The notes below the pieces were generated by a model, which saw only the letters and a list, made by a program, of their open reading frames with translations, made no database searches and had not been told where the DNA came from. A stretch of 64,000 nucleotides of DNA from Ctenosaura bakeri (taxonomy: Eukaryota; Chordata; Lepidosauria; Squamata; Iguanidae): contig CAOLHI010006712.1 of the NCBI GenBank assembly GCA_948474755.1, forward strand, positions 1 to 64,000. Direction: 5' to 3'. This document shows positions 35,532 through 46,958 of this stretch, piece after piece (position 1 is the stretch's first letter; the number at the start of each line of letters is the position of its first letter). Both the position numbers and the translations under genes were made by a program.

Positions 35532-36000
35532 TCAACTCAGCCACAGCACAAATTGTCCCATCTTTCAGAACCTTGCCTTCACACTTTGTGAACAAAACAT
35601 CAAACCCACTTTGAGTAAACTCTGAAACAGAGAGTAGGCAGAAATCAAGTGAAGGCACATATAACACATTATCAATATACATATCTAAAGCAGGTACATA
35701 CGCAGACCCCGCTCCCATGACTTTAGCCTTAGTCCCATCAGCCAGGGCAACAGTAGCAACACTGTCTTGATTCAAACACTTGAACAGACCTTCACAGTTC
35801 ATCAGATGCTGAGAGCAACCACTATCCAACAGCCAAAAAGCTTCATCAGTGTCCTGACAGCTCTCAGCAATCACACAGTCTGTTGCAACAGCAATGCTTG
35901 GACGACTCCCACGCCCACCTCTGAAGCCTCTAACCTCGAGCACCTCTCCCTCCTTGCTTGTCCAGTGGACAGTCCTTCTTAAGATGAGAGGTAGATGCAC
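35518..36000 (-). pseudogene. Copia protease region
   Basis: The aspartic protease motif WLLDSGCSQHLMN is preceded by a linker and followed by the usual copia spacing (LYVPSLDFCLLSVSE). The frame overlaps gag by 71 bases in a different register, reflecting a frameshift. A further shift at about 35520 leads into integrase. Confidence 0.9.
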
Positions 36001-36415
36001 ATCGATAGCATCTCCTCACAGTGCTGGCTCTGACCAGCCCCTCCGACTTGGACTTACCAGCCTGGGCAGACTTCCTCCCGGATCCTGAGTCTGTAGCAGC
36101 AGGCAGCTGGGGAGGCTGCAGGGCACTTCTTTGGGAATGACGTTCTTCCTCCTCCAGCAAGTGAGAGGAGAAATAGGACACAGTCAGGGTCTGCTCTGGA
36201 ATAGCTTCCATGGTAGCAACTATAGCATCCCAACTGGGGTCAAGGGAACACAGAATACAGTAAGCCATGTCAATTTCAGGCAAAACCTTCCCCCTCTCAT
36301 GCAGGGCACCAAAGATTTCGGCCAAGGTTGGCAAATGATCCTTAACTGACATGCCTGGCCTCAGCTTTGTCTCATAAAGCCTCTTCATGAGCGAAAGCTT
36401 ACTGCCTGCAGTCAT
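35930..36415 (-). pseudogene. Copia gag with zinc knuckle
   Basis: UBN2-type gag region: LMKRLYETKLRPGMSVKDHL, then LPEIDMAYCILCSLDPSWD, ending with a CCHC knuckle CYRCASTSHLKKDC (CX2CX4HX4C). The gag N-terminus lies further upstream (about 36416-36540) in other frames. Confidence 0.9.
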
Positions 36416-36852
36416 GCAAACCTAGATATCGTGGAGAGCCTCCCAACAAGCTCTCAGAGTGGTCAAATCACGGATATAAATTGTCTGGATATAAACCAGA
36501 CAAATGGTTGTCTTCCACAGCTAGAAATATATAGGACATGGCTTTCTCCCTCATCCTTGCAGCTTCATCGGCATCTCTAGGAAGGGCTAGCAGAACAGAA
36601 ACTCCTCCCCAGATGCTTTCCCCTCAGATAAACGTTTCCATCTTGACAGCCCAAGTTAGAGAATTGCTGCCATTTAGCCTGGTCAAAGGCAAACTGCTTA
36701 TTGACCTAGACTCCATAGTTGCTCAGCCCCCGACTCCAGGCACTCACCACAAGCCACGTGGATCACCGGCAGATGGAACACAGCTGCAGACAGGCACCAT
36801 CCATCAAACGTGGCCTCCCGTGCACAACAGGGAGGTGCAGCGGGAGCGTGAA

Positions 36853-36867
36853 GCTGGACCCATAACC
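36853..36867 (-). promoter_or_regulatory. Primer binding site, half-tRNA iMet type
   Basis: Immediately after the 5' LTR the minus strand reads GGTTATGGGTCCAGC. This is complementary to the anticodon stem-loop of initiator tRNA-Met ending at base 39 (GCTGGGCCCATAACC), with one G-U pair, not to the tRNA 3' end. Drosophila copia primes the same way from a cleaved tRNA half. Confidence 0.85.
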
Positions 36868-37331
36868 TGTTGGGGGAATCCAGGGGGCATGCTGTAAGCC
36901 AGCATGACCCACAGAATGCCAGTGCATCAAAAACAGATGAAAAACAGCACACGTTCACAGGAACCAGAGTGAAGCCAAAAAATATACTAGACTACATGTG
37001 TATTTGCAGCGTGGATACATGGAAAAAGCAAAGCTTGGTAAAATCCATTATGTCTGTGTCTTCACTGTGTGACAGACAAGCAGACTGCAGACAGTGAACA
37101 ACAAGATACGAATGAAGACAGAACAGAGAGTTAGACTAAATAATTGTTAGCCACTGTGGGAAAGATCCAGGCAGCTCGAATTGTTTTCCAAACTACCCAT
37201 TTTGTTTCTCACAGTAGCTATCTGAAAGCTTTAAGCAGAAACTCCTTATCAGTTACCATGACTACGAGAACCAGCAGAGGAACAAGACACTTAACCCTTT
37301 AGGCAGAGATCTGGGCAGCCTGACTGTAACA
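36868..37331 (-). repeat. Copia 5' LTR
   Basis: 464 bases, TGTTGGGGG... to ...CTGTAACA on the plus strand. It is upstream with respect to the element. It is followed by the right target duplication GACAC (37332-37336). Confidence 0.93.
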
Positions 37332-37391
37332 GACACAGACAAACTCAATATCAGTGGATGTCACAATATAAAAGAAGGGATTAAGAGCCAG

Positions 37392-38299
37392 CTATTTTGT
37401 TCTCCTCTTCCTCATGATCTGCTCTCTTGTATTTAGATGAGGCCTCAGTACAAGGATGTAGAATTTAGGAAGGAAGATGCACCCCAGTAATCCAGCGCTA
37501 GAAGCCAAGATGGAGAAGACCTGCACAGCTACCATGGATTTGCCTTTGGTGCTGAGGTAGGTGGGCACAAAGGACACCCACATACTGCAAAATATCAGCA
37601 TGCTGAATGTGATGAACTTGGCTTCATTGAACCTTCCAGGTAGCTTCCTGGCTAAAAAAGCCACAAAAAAAGAAATGGTGGCCAGAAAGCCCAGGTAGCC
37701 AAGGGCAGAGTAAAACATGGTGACCGAGCCCTCATTGCACTGCAGGACGATTTGCCTGAACTCAGAATTCTTGTCAAGTTCTGGATAGGGAGGGGAGATG
37801 CCAATCCAAACAAGACAGATGACAAACTGAATAATGGAGCCAAAAAAGACAGTGGCATTTGTCAGATTCTTCCCCACCCATTTCTGTATCCTGCTCCCTG
37901 GCTTTGTGGCCATGAAAGCCAGAAGCACAGTTATTGCTTTGGCCAGAAGAGAAGAGATGGCAACTGAAAAGATGATGTTAAAGGTAATCTGGCGGAGAAG
38001 ACAGGTCACCTTTTGTGGCTGGCTAATGAATAGAAAGAAGGACAGAAAGGCAAGCAGGAGAGAGGCAAGGAGGACATAGGTGAGGTTACGGTTATTGGCT
38101 TTGACTATTGGAGTGTCTCGATATTTAATGAAGATTCCTAAAACAAGACAGGTGGATAGGCACAAGAAAAGAGAAAAAGAAACCAAGGTAATCCCCAGAG
38201 GTTCTCCATATGACAGAAAGATTATAGTTTTGTGGACACATTGGTCTCTATCACTGTTTGCAAATAGATCTTCAGAACACTTGTGACAACATTCTGCAT
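37392..38299 (-). pseudogene. V2R gene C exon 6 (7TM domain), intact open frame
   Basis: The exon is 908 bases, open from the acceptor to TAG at 37392-37394. It begins with the last cysteines of the linker ([11 protein letters not shown]), then seven hydrophobic segments: TM1 around [18 protein letters not shown], later [34 protein letters not shown] before TM5, and the conserved [17 protein letters not shown]. It ends in a basic tail (MRKRRTK). It is the only uninterrupted 7TM exon in the window. Confidence 0.94.
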
Positions 38300-39219
38300 C
38301 TGGAAAAAGGAGGGAAAAAAATATGTAGCTCAAACTCTAAAAATATTTCATATCAATAACTCGTGCAATTTCCCAGCTCTGCTCACATTAAAAATCTATT
38401 AGTCCCACTCCCACCCCGGCCCGTGTCTCTTCCTCAAATCCTTTCCTTTGCTGTTGCTGTTTCCTATGCCTACGCCTATCTTTCATTTCACTTATATCAG
38501 CTTCTCCTGGTTTCTCCCTTCTTTTTTGCTCCTCTTTTCTTCCATCTTGACCTTTGTTCATGTTTCCCACATGCAAATTCTCCTCCCTTCCCTTATAAGC
38601 TCAAGGTTTCTCTCTCCTTCTCTCTCTTTCCCCCTTCCCCTTTTGTCTCTTCCTATACTCTTTCCCCAAATCAAGCAGCCCCATTTCCAAAATATGCAGG
38701 TTAACTACTTATTATCCATATTCTAGAAAGGGATCATTAAGGAGTTGACCAGGATGAATCATGGGGAAAAAATAAAGCTCTCATCTCCTTTTGGAACCCT
38801 TTGCCTTACTAGCCGCAATCTATCCAGCCCACTTACTGAAAAGAGGAAGCCAGAAATAAGTCTGTAATATGCACAGGCTGCTATGTTCTTACCTAGACCA
38901 TCAGGGGTCCTGTGCTAATAGTCCACACAGCTTCAAAAAGTGAGCAACAGTTTGCTAACAGTTTTGTGCAAGGCAATTTCCCAACCCTCTGTGATTTGAC
39001 TCCTCAGTTTTGCCATTTTGCTCCTGAACCAGAAACATCTCTCATAGCTACCACATCTGGTGGGGACCATAATAAAAACGGAGGAAATCTTTAAAACTGA
39101 TTGCTATTAACCCTGAATTGGCCAAGAAATGCTGCCTCCAGAGGTTGTGGGGATATATCCACAATGCTTTGGGTTCACCCTGGACAGATTTAGGCCTAAG
39201 ATATGCCATTTCAAAAAAA
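38300..39219. other. Intron 5 of gene C, acceptor-proximal part
   Basis: This matches 3196-4140, including the pyrimidine-rich stretch at 38420-38660. Nothing new was seen. Confidence 0.65.
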
Positions 39220-39434
39220 AAACTTTATTACCCTAAAATATACAAACGTATATACAAAAGGTATACATACAAAAATACAAACACTTAACACTTAACATCC
39301 CAATTAGCTTCAGCTGCTGGATCAAACTACAAATTTTCTTCCTGAAATCTCCTTTCTAATTTCTATATTACCCATATTCTCCTTACCCAACTACAACTAT
39401 CCTCTTCTTACATATCAAACCTGATAAGCATTGA

Positions 39435-40379
39435 GGGCATTTCCACACTGCATTATAATAGTGCTACTACTCCATTTTCAACCTCCTATGGGTTCCTGGG
39501 GTTTGCAGTTTAGGGAAAAGCATTTAAAATTCTCAGCCAGAGAGCTCTTAGGCCTCAGTAAACTACAAAGCCAGAATTCCATAGAATACGGAAAGTGGAA
39601 TAATAGCGCTATATTATGGCCATAAGAGGAATAAGGGAATAGGAGATGCTTAAACTCAATTTCTAGGATTAGAATAGATTTATAGGATTAAAATGGAAGA
39701 AAGGTTAAAAATATAGAATATAGAATAAGATTAGGAGAAAATAAGAATAAAAGGAAGTGCTTGATGGAAGAATAGGATCAAGATTGAGAAGAGAAACTAT
39801 TAAATTCTGGTAGAGAATAATTTATTAAGACAAATAAGATCACTCGAAGGGAAAGAGAACAATAAAGAAAAGAGTAGAATAAAGAGATAAGGAAGACTGA
39901 GGGAGAGGAAACAGGAGGGACAGAGTAAAATTAACAAGTTTGAAAGCAAGCGGAGTACCTTGAAAATGGTTATGTTCTTGCTATTTTTGGACGGTAAAAA
40001 CTAAGGAATAACCAGCTAGTACAGAGAAAAGAAAATAAGGGAAGAGGGTTTTTTTTTAGTTTAGAAAATAAATGAGTGGAGGTTGAATTGATTTGGACAA
40101 TTAAGTTTATTTATGAAGGGAAACTTAGAAAAACAGTTGTGAGATAAGCATATATGGAATACAAGGGTGATGTTGAATTTATTTGCTGTACACGGAAAAG
40201 ATGAGGATATGGGTGACGTAAAATAGAATGTAAATTATTATTTTTTAAATTTATTTTTCTTTCCTTTTTGAAATGTGAACTCTGAACATGATTGAAGTGG
40301 ATTCTGAGAACTCTGAATTTGAATAAAAAAGATTTGAAAACGGAGTAATAGCACTATAACAGTGTCGTGCAGAAATGCC
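39435..40379. mobile_element. Short foldback MITE interrupted by 729-base insertion
   Basis: The left part, 39435-39612, and right part, 40342-40379, together correspond to the uninterrupted unit 1 copy 4346-4537. The split point carries a 16-base target duplication (see the insertion entry). Confidence 0.8.
39613..40341 (+). mobile_element. Unit-2-specific insertion, probably a LINE 3' end
   Basis: A 729-base purine-rich sequence is flanked by GGAATAATAGCGCTAT (39597-39612) and GGAGTAATAGCACTAT (40342-40357), a 16-base duplication with two mismatches. It ends ATAAAAAAGATTTGAAAAC. Long target duplication plus A-rich 3' end fit target-primed LINE insertion. No coding motif was recognised, so the family is inferred (untranslated L1 end is plausible). 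Confidence 0.7.
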
Positions 40380-40548
40380 CTAATCTTCCCTTTTATTCTT
40401 TTACATGGTCTGTGAAAGGTCTCCAGATTCTTAAATAAGATCCAATTACATTTCTCTTCGAAAAAATTGTGAGCTTATCCATTTCTGCTAAAACCATTAA
40501 TTTACTTAACCATTTGCTTAATTTTGGTGAATCACTGTTTTTCCAATA

Positions 40549-41128
40549 CACTAGGACCCCAATGTCTACGGATTCATTATCCGCTGATTCAGTTATCCGC
40601 GGGTATCTCACCACCACCATGATAGAGAGAGGTGAGGAGCATGGGATCACGCTCATCCCCACCTCCTGCCCCTCATCCTGGGCCCCATCCTCGTAATCAC
40701 AGTCAGGAGAGAAACGAGGAGCCCAGAATCTCGCTCATCGCCACCTCCTGCTCCTTGCCCTGGGCCCGATTCCGGTGCTGGCTGCAGGGAGAGAAGTGAG
40801 GAGTGCGGGATCGCACTCATCACTGCCTCCTGCCTTTTACCCCAGGCCCCATCTTGGTGGTGACCAGCAGGAAAACAATGGGAATCACGGGATTGTGCTC
40901 CTTGCTGTTTTCCGACTTCCTGCCTACGGCCCCAGGCCAATCACAGTGGGGGCGGATGGCAGGAAAACAGCAGGGACAGTAAGACCCCACGCTTCCTGCT
41001 GTTTTCCCACTGGCTGCTGCTGCAATCAGCCTGGAGCAAGCAGCAGGAGAGGGTGTTTGGGAGTATCTCCAGATTTCAGTATCCGCGGGGGGGGGGACTA
41101 ATCTCCCAAGGCTACAGGGGTCCTGCAT
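40549..41128. mobile_element. Tc1/mariner-like MITE, unit 2 copy
   Basis: Orthologue of 4703-5284. The left TIR reads CACTAGGACCCCAA after TA (40547-40548); the right TIR is mutated (GGGGTCCTGCAT). The GC-rich internal repeats are retained. Confidence 0.8.
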
Positions 41129-41597
41129 TATTTTGCATATGTAATCCTATCTGCTGTTACCATATATCTTACTAAGTTTCTATGCTGCCTTTCCCGAATA
41201 TCATTTCTATCTGTCATGCTTAACAGAAATAATTCTGGTTTGAATGCTATTTTTATCTTTAGTATCTTCTGCATGTGTTTACAAATTGGGAGCCAAAATT
41301 TCTTTGCCTTTCTACATCGCCTCCACATATGATAATAGGAGCCCTCATGGTTTTTAGATTGCCCAAGTTATGCCTTTTTAAAACTGGAAGTCTACAGGAA
41401 GTGGCTTCCATTCACTTCCTGCTGCTACAAAGGCCTCACTTGGATTTAAAATGGCCCAATGTTCCCTGGAGAACATTTCAGAACAAAATTTGATATTTTT
41501 GCTGAGGGAAGATCTTGTGGGTGTGAGAGTTCAACTTTTCAGGGGGATGTTTTTGCAGTCCCCTGCCTAGCCACAGTTGACGCCCCCGCTACCTTAC

Positions 41598-41724
41598 CTA
41601 TGTGAGTAGAAATGGTCCCTTCCATGCATGAGATGCAATCATAGCAGCAAATAGGCTGCCCTTCTGGAACTGCCTTCCTGGATCCTGGTTGGCATCTTGG
41701 TGTACAGACAGAAGAGGACCTTGT
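41598..41724 (-). pseudogene. V2R gene C exon 5 (cysteine-rich domain), intact
   Basis: 127 bases, GTAAG donor, AG acceptor. It encodes [18 protein letters not shown] and PICCYDCISCMEG, continuing in phase into exon 6 through an Asp codon. Confidence 0.93.
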
Positions 41725-41978
41725 CTGAAAGACATGAAGAAAATGAGGGTTGTAAGACTTTGTGTTTTGCCCACTGAAATAGAATTTGAGAAAATTTAAC
41801 TACATCTTTCTATGCTGAAGGACCTATGGTTCTGGGAATGAGGAATCCCTGGCCTTCCACATATTGATGAACAACTACTTCCACCATGCCATTTTGGGTG
41901 GGTATGATGGGAAATAGAATCTAGAAGCACCTGAATCTTTTCTAGGTTTTCTAGATAAGGACTTGTAGAACAACTCAC

Positions 41979-42013
<35 letters not shown>

Positions 42014-43218
42014 CGCGCTCTGTGTTCCAAAGATGTATCCCAAAGTATAGAATTGGCCACATGTGACTGACAGGACTGGAATCTGATCCAAAATGGTCAA
42101 TGACAACCCATGGCATGTTGTGAAGTGGTGGATGGAGAGAAGGCAAAGGAGAAGAAAAACAGTTAACTGAGGAGATGGCCAGGTAAGAGGATGCTGATAA
42201 CCTTCATAGCTTTAGCTGTTTCAGAGGAGGGTGGAAAGAGTCAGCTAGGGTTTGGGCCAGTTGGGAGTTGAAAGAGGTCTATGTGAGTTAAGGGAAATTA
42301 TCACTACCTGACCTTACTCTATCAGGGGACCTACTCAGTCCACACCTGAACATAGGGAAACATAGAGAATCAGCATTTTAAACTTATTTAGAGTATTTAT
42401 ACCCTGTTGTTCAACCACAAAGGCTCTCAGAGCAGTTTACAGATTGTTAATTTGACAGTTCCCTCAGACCTACAATCTAAATAATACAGACACACAAGGA
42501 AAAGGGAATGGCAGCAAGAGAGCAGATTAAATGTGAAAAATACTGCTGGTTCTTCTCTCCCTCCCTTCAATGCCAGGGCAGTGGTAGTTGGGATGCAGGG
42601 AGGGTCTATCATCTGCTTCTCGGTTCACTTTCCATATTTCATTCACTTGATCTTCTTTTAGATAAGCCAGTAGTGTACTCAAAAGAGAGGTTAAGGTGGG
42701 GAAGAGACTGCAGAGCAAGGCATAAGAACTGACCTGGGACCTTGTCCCACTATGTTAGTCTGTTGCCGCAAAACAAAAAGTTGCCCTATGATACAAGGGT
42801 GAGGAACATCTGGCCCTCAATCTGTTTTGGACCACAACTCCCTCAGGCCCCTATCATTGGCCAGCCTTGGTGGTACTGAAGGGAATAGCAGCCTAAAGGT
42901 GAGGGTTTTTTACAAGTTGAGGACTAACAAATTTATTGTGGCATATACTTCCATGGAGCTATGCCCATTTACTCAGATTGTCTTAGTCTTTAATGTGCTA
43001 CAAAACACTTCTTATAAATGGTCTCAGCAGTAGCTCCTTACACTCCAGTAATATTATCCCCATATTGCCAATGAAGGGTTGAGAGGCTAAGAGACAGTGG
43101 TCTGACATAGGCAACTAATGAATGTATCATTAATTTGAATTGAAGATTTCCAGGCCTATATTTCACTCTCATAGCTACCGCATTGCACCAGCTTGTAGAA
43201 TATGAGTGCATTTCCTAC
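41725..43218. other. Intron 4 of gene C
   Basis: (CT)n(TG)n microsatellite at about 41979-42013. The interval is otherwise the counterpart of 5880-7688 without the 6465-6789 repeat. The common reptile repeat piece recurs at about 42800-42905. No gene. Confidence 0.68.
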
Positions 43219-43446
43219 CTTGTTAAACCAGTTGGGCCACACAATGGCCTCTTCCTGAATGGTCATCTCTACAGATGAGGAAACCTGGCTCTCTAGCTTC
43301 CCAACTTTCACTCTCCTAGCAGATTCATTAGGAAACGTGACCAAATTCACAACATCGTAGTTGGCTACCAACTCCCCATCCTCATCAAAATGTATCTCTT
43401 CCAGGGTAGTACTGTTAAAGTGCACATTTCTCAGAAAAGAATGAAG
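43219..43446 (-). pseudogene. V2R gene C exon 4, intact
   Basis: 228 bases, open from LHSFLRNVHFNSTTLEEIHF through VANYDVVNLVTFPNESARR to EEAIVWPNWFNK. It has the undamaged donor-side sequence that gene A has lost. Confidence 0.93.
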
Positions 43447-44552
43447 CTAGAAAGAAGAAAAAAGGCCAGTGTATGCACAAAGGGAATAGGAATGAGAGTC
43501 AATGCTTCTGCCTTTTGAGACATAGCAGGGAGAATCTAGGGTGTGGAACTGTCCAGGTTTCTAGTTCGAGTTGAGCCATTAAACCCATAGGGTGGCCTTG
43601 GGCCAGTGACTCTCCATGGGAGCTTTCTCACAGAATTATTATGAAGGTAAAATGAAGAAGCATGAGTTATGTATCCAAGTGCTATCCAAGATGCCAAGCC
43701 CTGTCCCCAAAATTTCTTCAATAATTTGAAACTGTGGCTTAAAGTGTGAGGTAGCACCCAGAACATATGCACTGCCCCATCGAATGAAGGGCACTAGGAG
43801 CTTAACGACCAAGGAGCCAGTGTGATGTAGTCCTTTTAGTGTTGGATGAGAATACCCAGGTACCAGAAATCAAATTCCTTCCCAGCCATGAATACCCAGT
43901 GGGTGATCATGGGCAAGTCACATGCTGCCAGTGTTAAGGAAGTCAGTAGCAAATCTTCTCTAAATAATCTTGTTAAGAATGCCCTATAAGTAGTATTTGA
44001 ACTACAAGTCCACCACCACCACCACTAAATTGCTTAGAGGTCAAAGCACTTAGCTGTCTAGGGCACCACTGTTCCTCTGGCTCAGAAGCAGGAATGTATC
44101 TCCTTGCTTTTTGTCTTCCTAAAACAAGCATTTCCTAAGTTTAACAGTGTTCTTCCTGTTGTGGGAAAGTATTTGAAAACTGTGCCGCTTTCAAAACTAT
44201 TCACTGCTGAAGACTATGGTTGTTTTGCACAGAAAGCTACAGTTTCTGCACAGAGAATAATATTTCTATGCAGAAATATTTCTGTTTTCTTTGCAAGAAT
44301 ATATGAGTTTTATACAGATTAAATCTCTAACAGATTAAGTCCCTAAGTACACCATTTTCTCTTTGAGAAACATCATTGCCTTCCCAGACAATCATATTTT
44401 TAAACAGAAATATTATTCTCCATGCAGAAAGGCTTTTCCAGGGGCAGAAAATTCTGTCTTCTGCACTAATCAACGAACTGTGAACTTGCATACAATAATT
44501 CTTGAAATGTGGAAATTCTCTTCAGTCTAGGATTTTTCTCATCACGGTTTCT
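43447..44552. other. Intron 3 of gene C, donor-side part
   Basis: This is the counterpart of 7916-9227 in gene A, with (CAC)5 at 44011-44025 and without the MITE. Nothing else was seen. Confidence 0.65.
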
Positions 44553-45433
44553 TGTAAGCCCCCTAATACACCTAAAAAACATGTCCTGAGGAACCTAATT
44601 ATTTTATATCAAATAGAGAGATACTGGAAGGACACGTAGGCAGTAGAGCTGAGTAGCTGTTTTCCGTCACATCCTGGGTAAATCTGGCAAATGGCTCACA
44701 GGCCATTGGAATGGAGTTTCAACAGCAATGATCGACAATTACTCTCTGGGAACAAATAAACAATGCAAAACAGTCTGGAATTTGACACTTTGAGGCATGC
44801 ATTTCCAGAGAGATACTGATGTTGCAGAAAATTACAAGGATGTTTGGTTGTATTTTCTTTGAACTACAAAACTGCAACCATCTGGTTTCACAGGAGCACT
44901 ATAATTAGGCCTTTTTCCTTCTTCTTTTCAGAGTTTTTGGAGAGAGTCTTTTTGGAAGTTTGAGAGCTTAAAGTTAGGAGTTCTCCCAGATCTGCAAAAC
45001 TATGAAGCTGGTAAGCTCCCCGCAGCCTCTAAAGGTGTGGCATTGGTATAGTATCAAATGAAACCCTTTATCTCTCTCTCTCTCTCTTAATTTTCATCTC
45101 TTTCTTTCTATAGTCTTGTATGTTTGTTGTAGTGAGTGAAGCTGAGTGATTGTATGAACTTTAACTTTCTATAGTCTTGTATGCTTGTTGTAGTGAGTGC
45201 AGCTGAGTGATTGTAGGGACTTTACATCTATGTCAATAGAATACTTCAATTTGAACAATTTGTGTGATTTTTGACTGGGCCTGACCCTGTAAACATTGGG
45301 TTAAAAAGATCCTAAGTACCCTGTCCTCTTTGCATAGCTAAAGCAATGCAGAGCTAATTTTTCCCTACAAGAGACAATTTTGATAGCTTTTGGGAATCCT
45401 TTTAAAGAAAGCCCCGAAGCAAACAAAGTAACA
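44553..45433 (+). mobile_element. Solo LTR, unit 2 only, with 4-base target duplication
   Basis: This 881-base sequence begins TGTAAGCC and ends AAGTAACA. TTCT flanks it (44549-44552 and 45434-45437), and unit 1 has the uninterrupted site near 9229. Near the 3' end GCCTGACCCTGTAAACATTGGGT parallels the U5 of the LTR at 22046-22861. It contains a tandem duplication of 61 bases (45104-45164 and 45165-45225). No gag or pol sequence is attached, as expected after LTR-LTR recombination. Confidence 0.82.
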
Positions 45434-46109
45434 TTCTTCACACTCAGGAAATAAGTTTTCTAACATTTTTCAAATATTTCAAATATTTTTTCCATCCTTC
45501 CTCTGAAGTGCTATACAAGGCATCAAACAAAGAAAGCACTATCCTGTTACTTGTTTACCTGCATTCTTTTGGCTGGAGATGCTAAGACATTCATCCTGAA
45601 AGCTTTTCTACTGAAAGCATTGGTTGGGATCCTGTTAGAGACACACACACATATAAGTTTTCACTTATGTGCATGTATGTCCTTTTTCCTGCACTGCAGA
45701 AATTGCATGGCCATTCCCTGCTTCATGGCAGTGTCTGGTTGTATCAGCTGAAGTTGTCTCAGGGTTTCAGCCCAGATATATCATTTCTTGCCTCCCTTTG
45801 GGGATATAGCCAGACACTTCTGTGATCTTGCCTGCTCTCTGTGAAACAAGGAATGGCCAAATTGGGACTGTGGGAAGCTTCAAAGGCTGTTAAGCAAGTT
45901 GGGGAGGTGGGTAGGCCCATGTGTGGATCAACTATAACATGCTGAGGAATAAAAGATTGCAGCTGCATGCTTCAGCCCACAGAGAACTATAGGCGAGAAT
46001 CCCATTAGGAAGTCACGTACATGTAACATATGTATTGATCTATGTACAGCATATTTACATACATACAATTATGCATTTGTGACTGCTACATATTCACAAC
46101 TGCTACACA

Positions 46110-46564
46110 GGCCATTTCCACAAGGGGTATTTAAAATGTTGCAGTGAGTCCTCCACAGAGGATGCCTGCACCTTGGAGTGGACTGGGTCCGGACTACTTA
46201 CTGTAGATCCAGAGCTCAGTCTACTCTGGAACGATCCCAAGTGGTCCTCCAGCGTGCTTTTGAAAGACGTGATTTTTCCGGTCTTTCAAAAGCACGGAGC
46301 ACGCCATGGCAAGCCTGCTGCCTTGTGCAGATTTGCAGGCTCACATCAATGAGAGCCTGCAATCTGTTGAGGACAGGCTTTAGGCTGGCGAGCTTCAGCT
46401 GTTCGTCGAGACCCACAACCAACCGGAAGCTGCCATTTTGGACACTGGAGCAGTGAGGATCGATGACCACGTACTGCTCCGGAGCAGCCTGGACCGGAAT
46501 GGGGAGCCAGAAGATCTGATAAGTAGCGGCATGGGGTGATTCCTTGCCCCGTGTGGAAATGGCC
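46110..46564. mobile_element. Foldback MITE, unit 2 only
   Basis: A 455-base element with ends GGCCATTTCCACA and its complement TGTGGAAATGGCC. Flanking triplets are ACA (46107-46109) and ATA (46565-46567), a probable 3-base duplication with one change; unit 1 has the empty site near 9915. Internal hairpin CGTGCTTTTGAAAGAC...GTCTTTCAAAAGCACG at about 46253-46296. It is a diverged relative of the element at 11901 and 48514. Confidence 0.85.
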
Positions 46565-46958
46565 ATAGTCTCTATTTTAAGGGCTACATCAGGTCCAGTC
46601 CCCTGTTCTTCAAGAAGTGGCTGCCTAATGCCTACCTCATTCTCATGCAAGTGATCTCTACCATAAGGGGTGGTACTTTTTTTTCCTGTTAAGCCAGATA
46701 TTACCAATGGGTGAGAAACTCATGCAGCCACTTCTCAAGTGACAGAGACTCCAAGTGGCTGCTTACCAATAAGTAGGGTTCAGGGTGAGATATGGCTGGA
46801 CTCCAGTATGTAATGCTGTAGTTAGCATGCTACGTGGCATGTAAAAATCACCTGGATTCCCCACAACACTTTCTCCCAAATAAGACCACTAACACGGCAA
46901 GCTGATCCATGAATTCCTAGAATGAGATGCAATTTAAGTGGTTCTTTCTCTTTCTTAC

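Larger units (their letters stand above)
32216..37331 (-). mobile_element. Ty1/copia LTR retrotransposon, full length but degraded
   Basis: This 5,116-base element on the minus strand has 464-base LTRs (TGTTGG...TAACA), a 5-base target duplication, a primer binding site, a polypurine tract and coding remains in the copia order gag-protease-integrase-RT-RNase H. Integrase before reverse transcriptase is diagnostic of Ty1/copia. Several frameshifts split the polyprotein, and the two LTRs differ at about 20 of 464 positions by eye, so it is not recent and not autonomous. It sits in the 3' flank of gene C; unit 1 has the empty site. Confidence 0.95.
39220..41495 (-). mobile_element. L1 LINE fragment, unit 2 copy with nested insertions
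   Basis: Orthologue of 4141-5655. Minus-strand ORF2 remains at 41128-41328 (CRKAKKFWLPICKHMQKIL, then YMVTADRITYAK) and 40393-40546 (WKNSDSPKLSKW). Nested in it are the short MITE (39435-39612 and 40342-40379), a 729-base insertion in that MITE, and the Tc1/mariner-like MITE (40549-41128). Confidence 0.8.

Noticed and set aside
36853..36867. Fragment of a tRNA-Met gene
   Set aside because: Only 15 bases match, in antisense, exactly next to an LTR; this is a primer binding site, not a tRNA gene.
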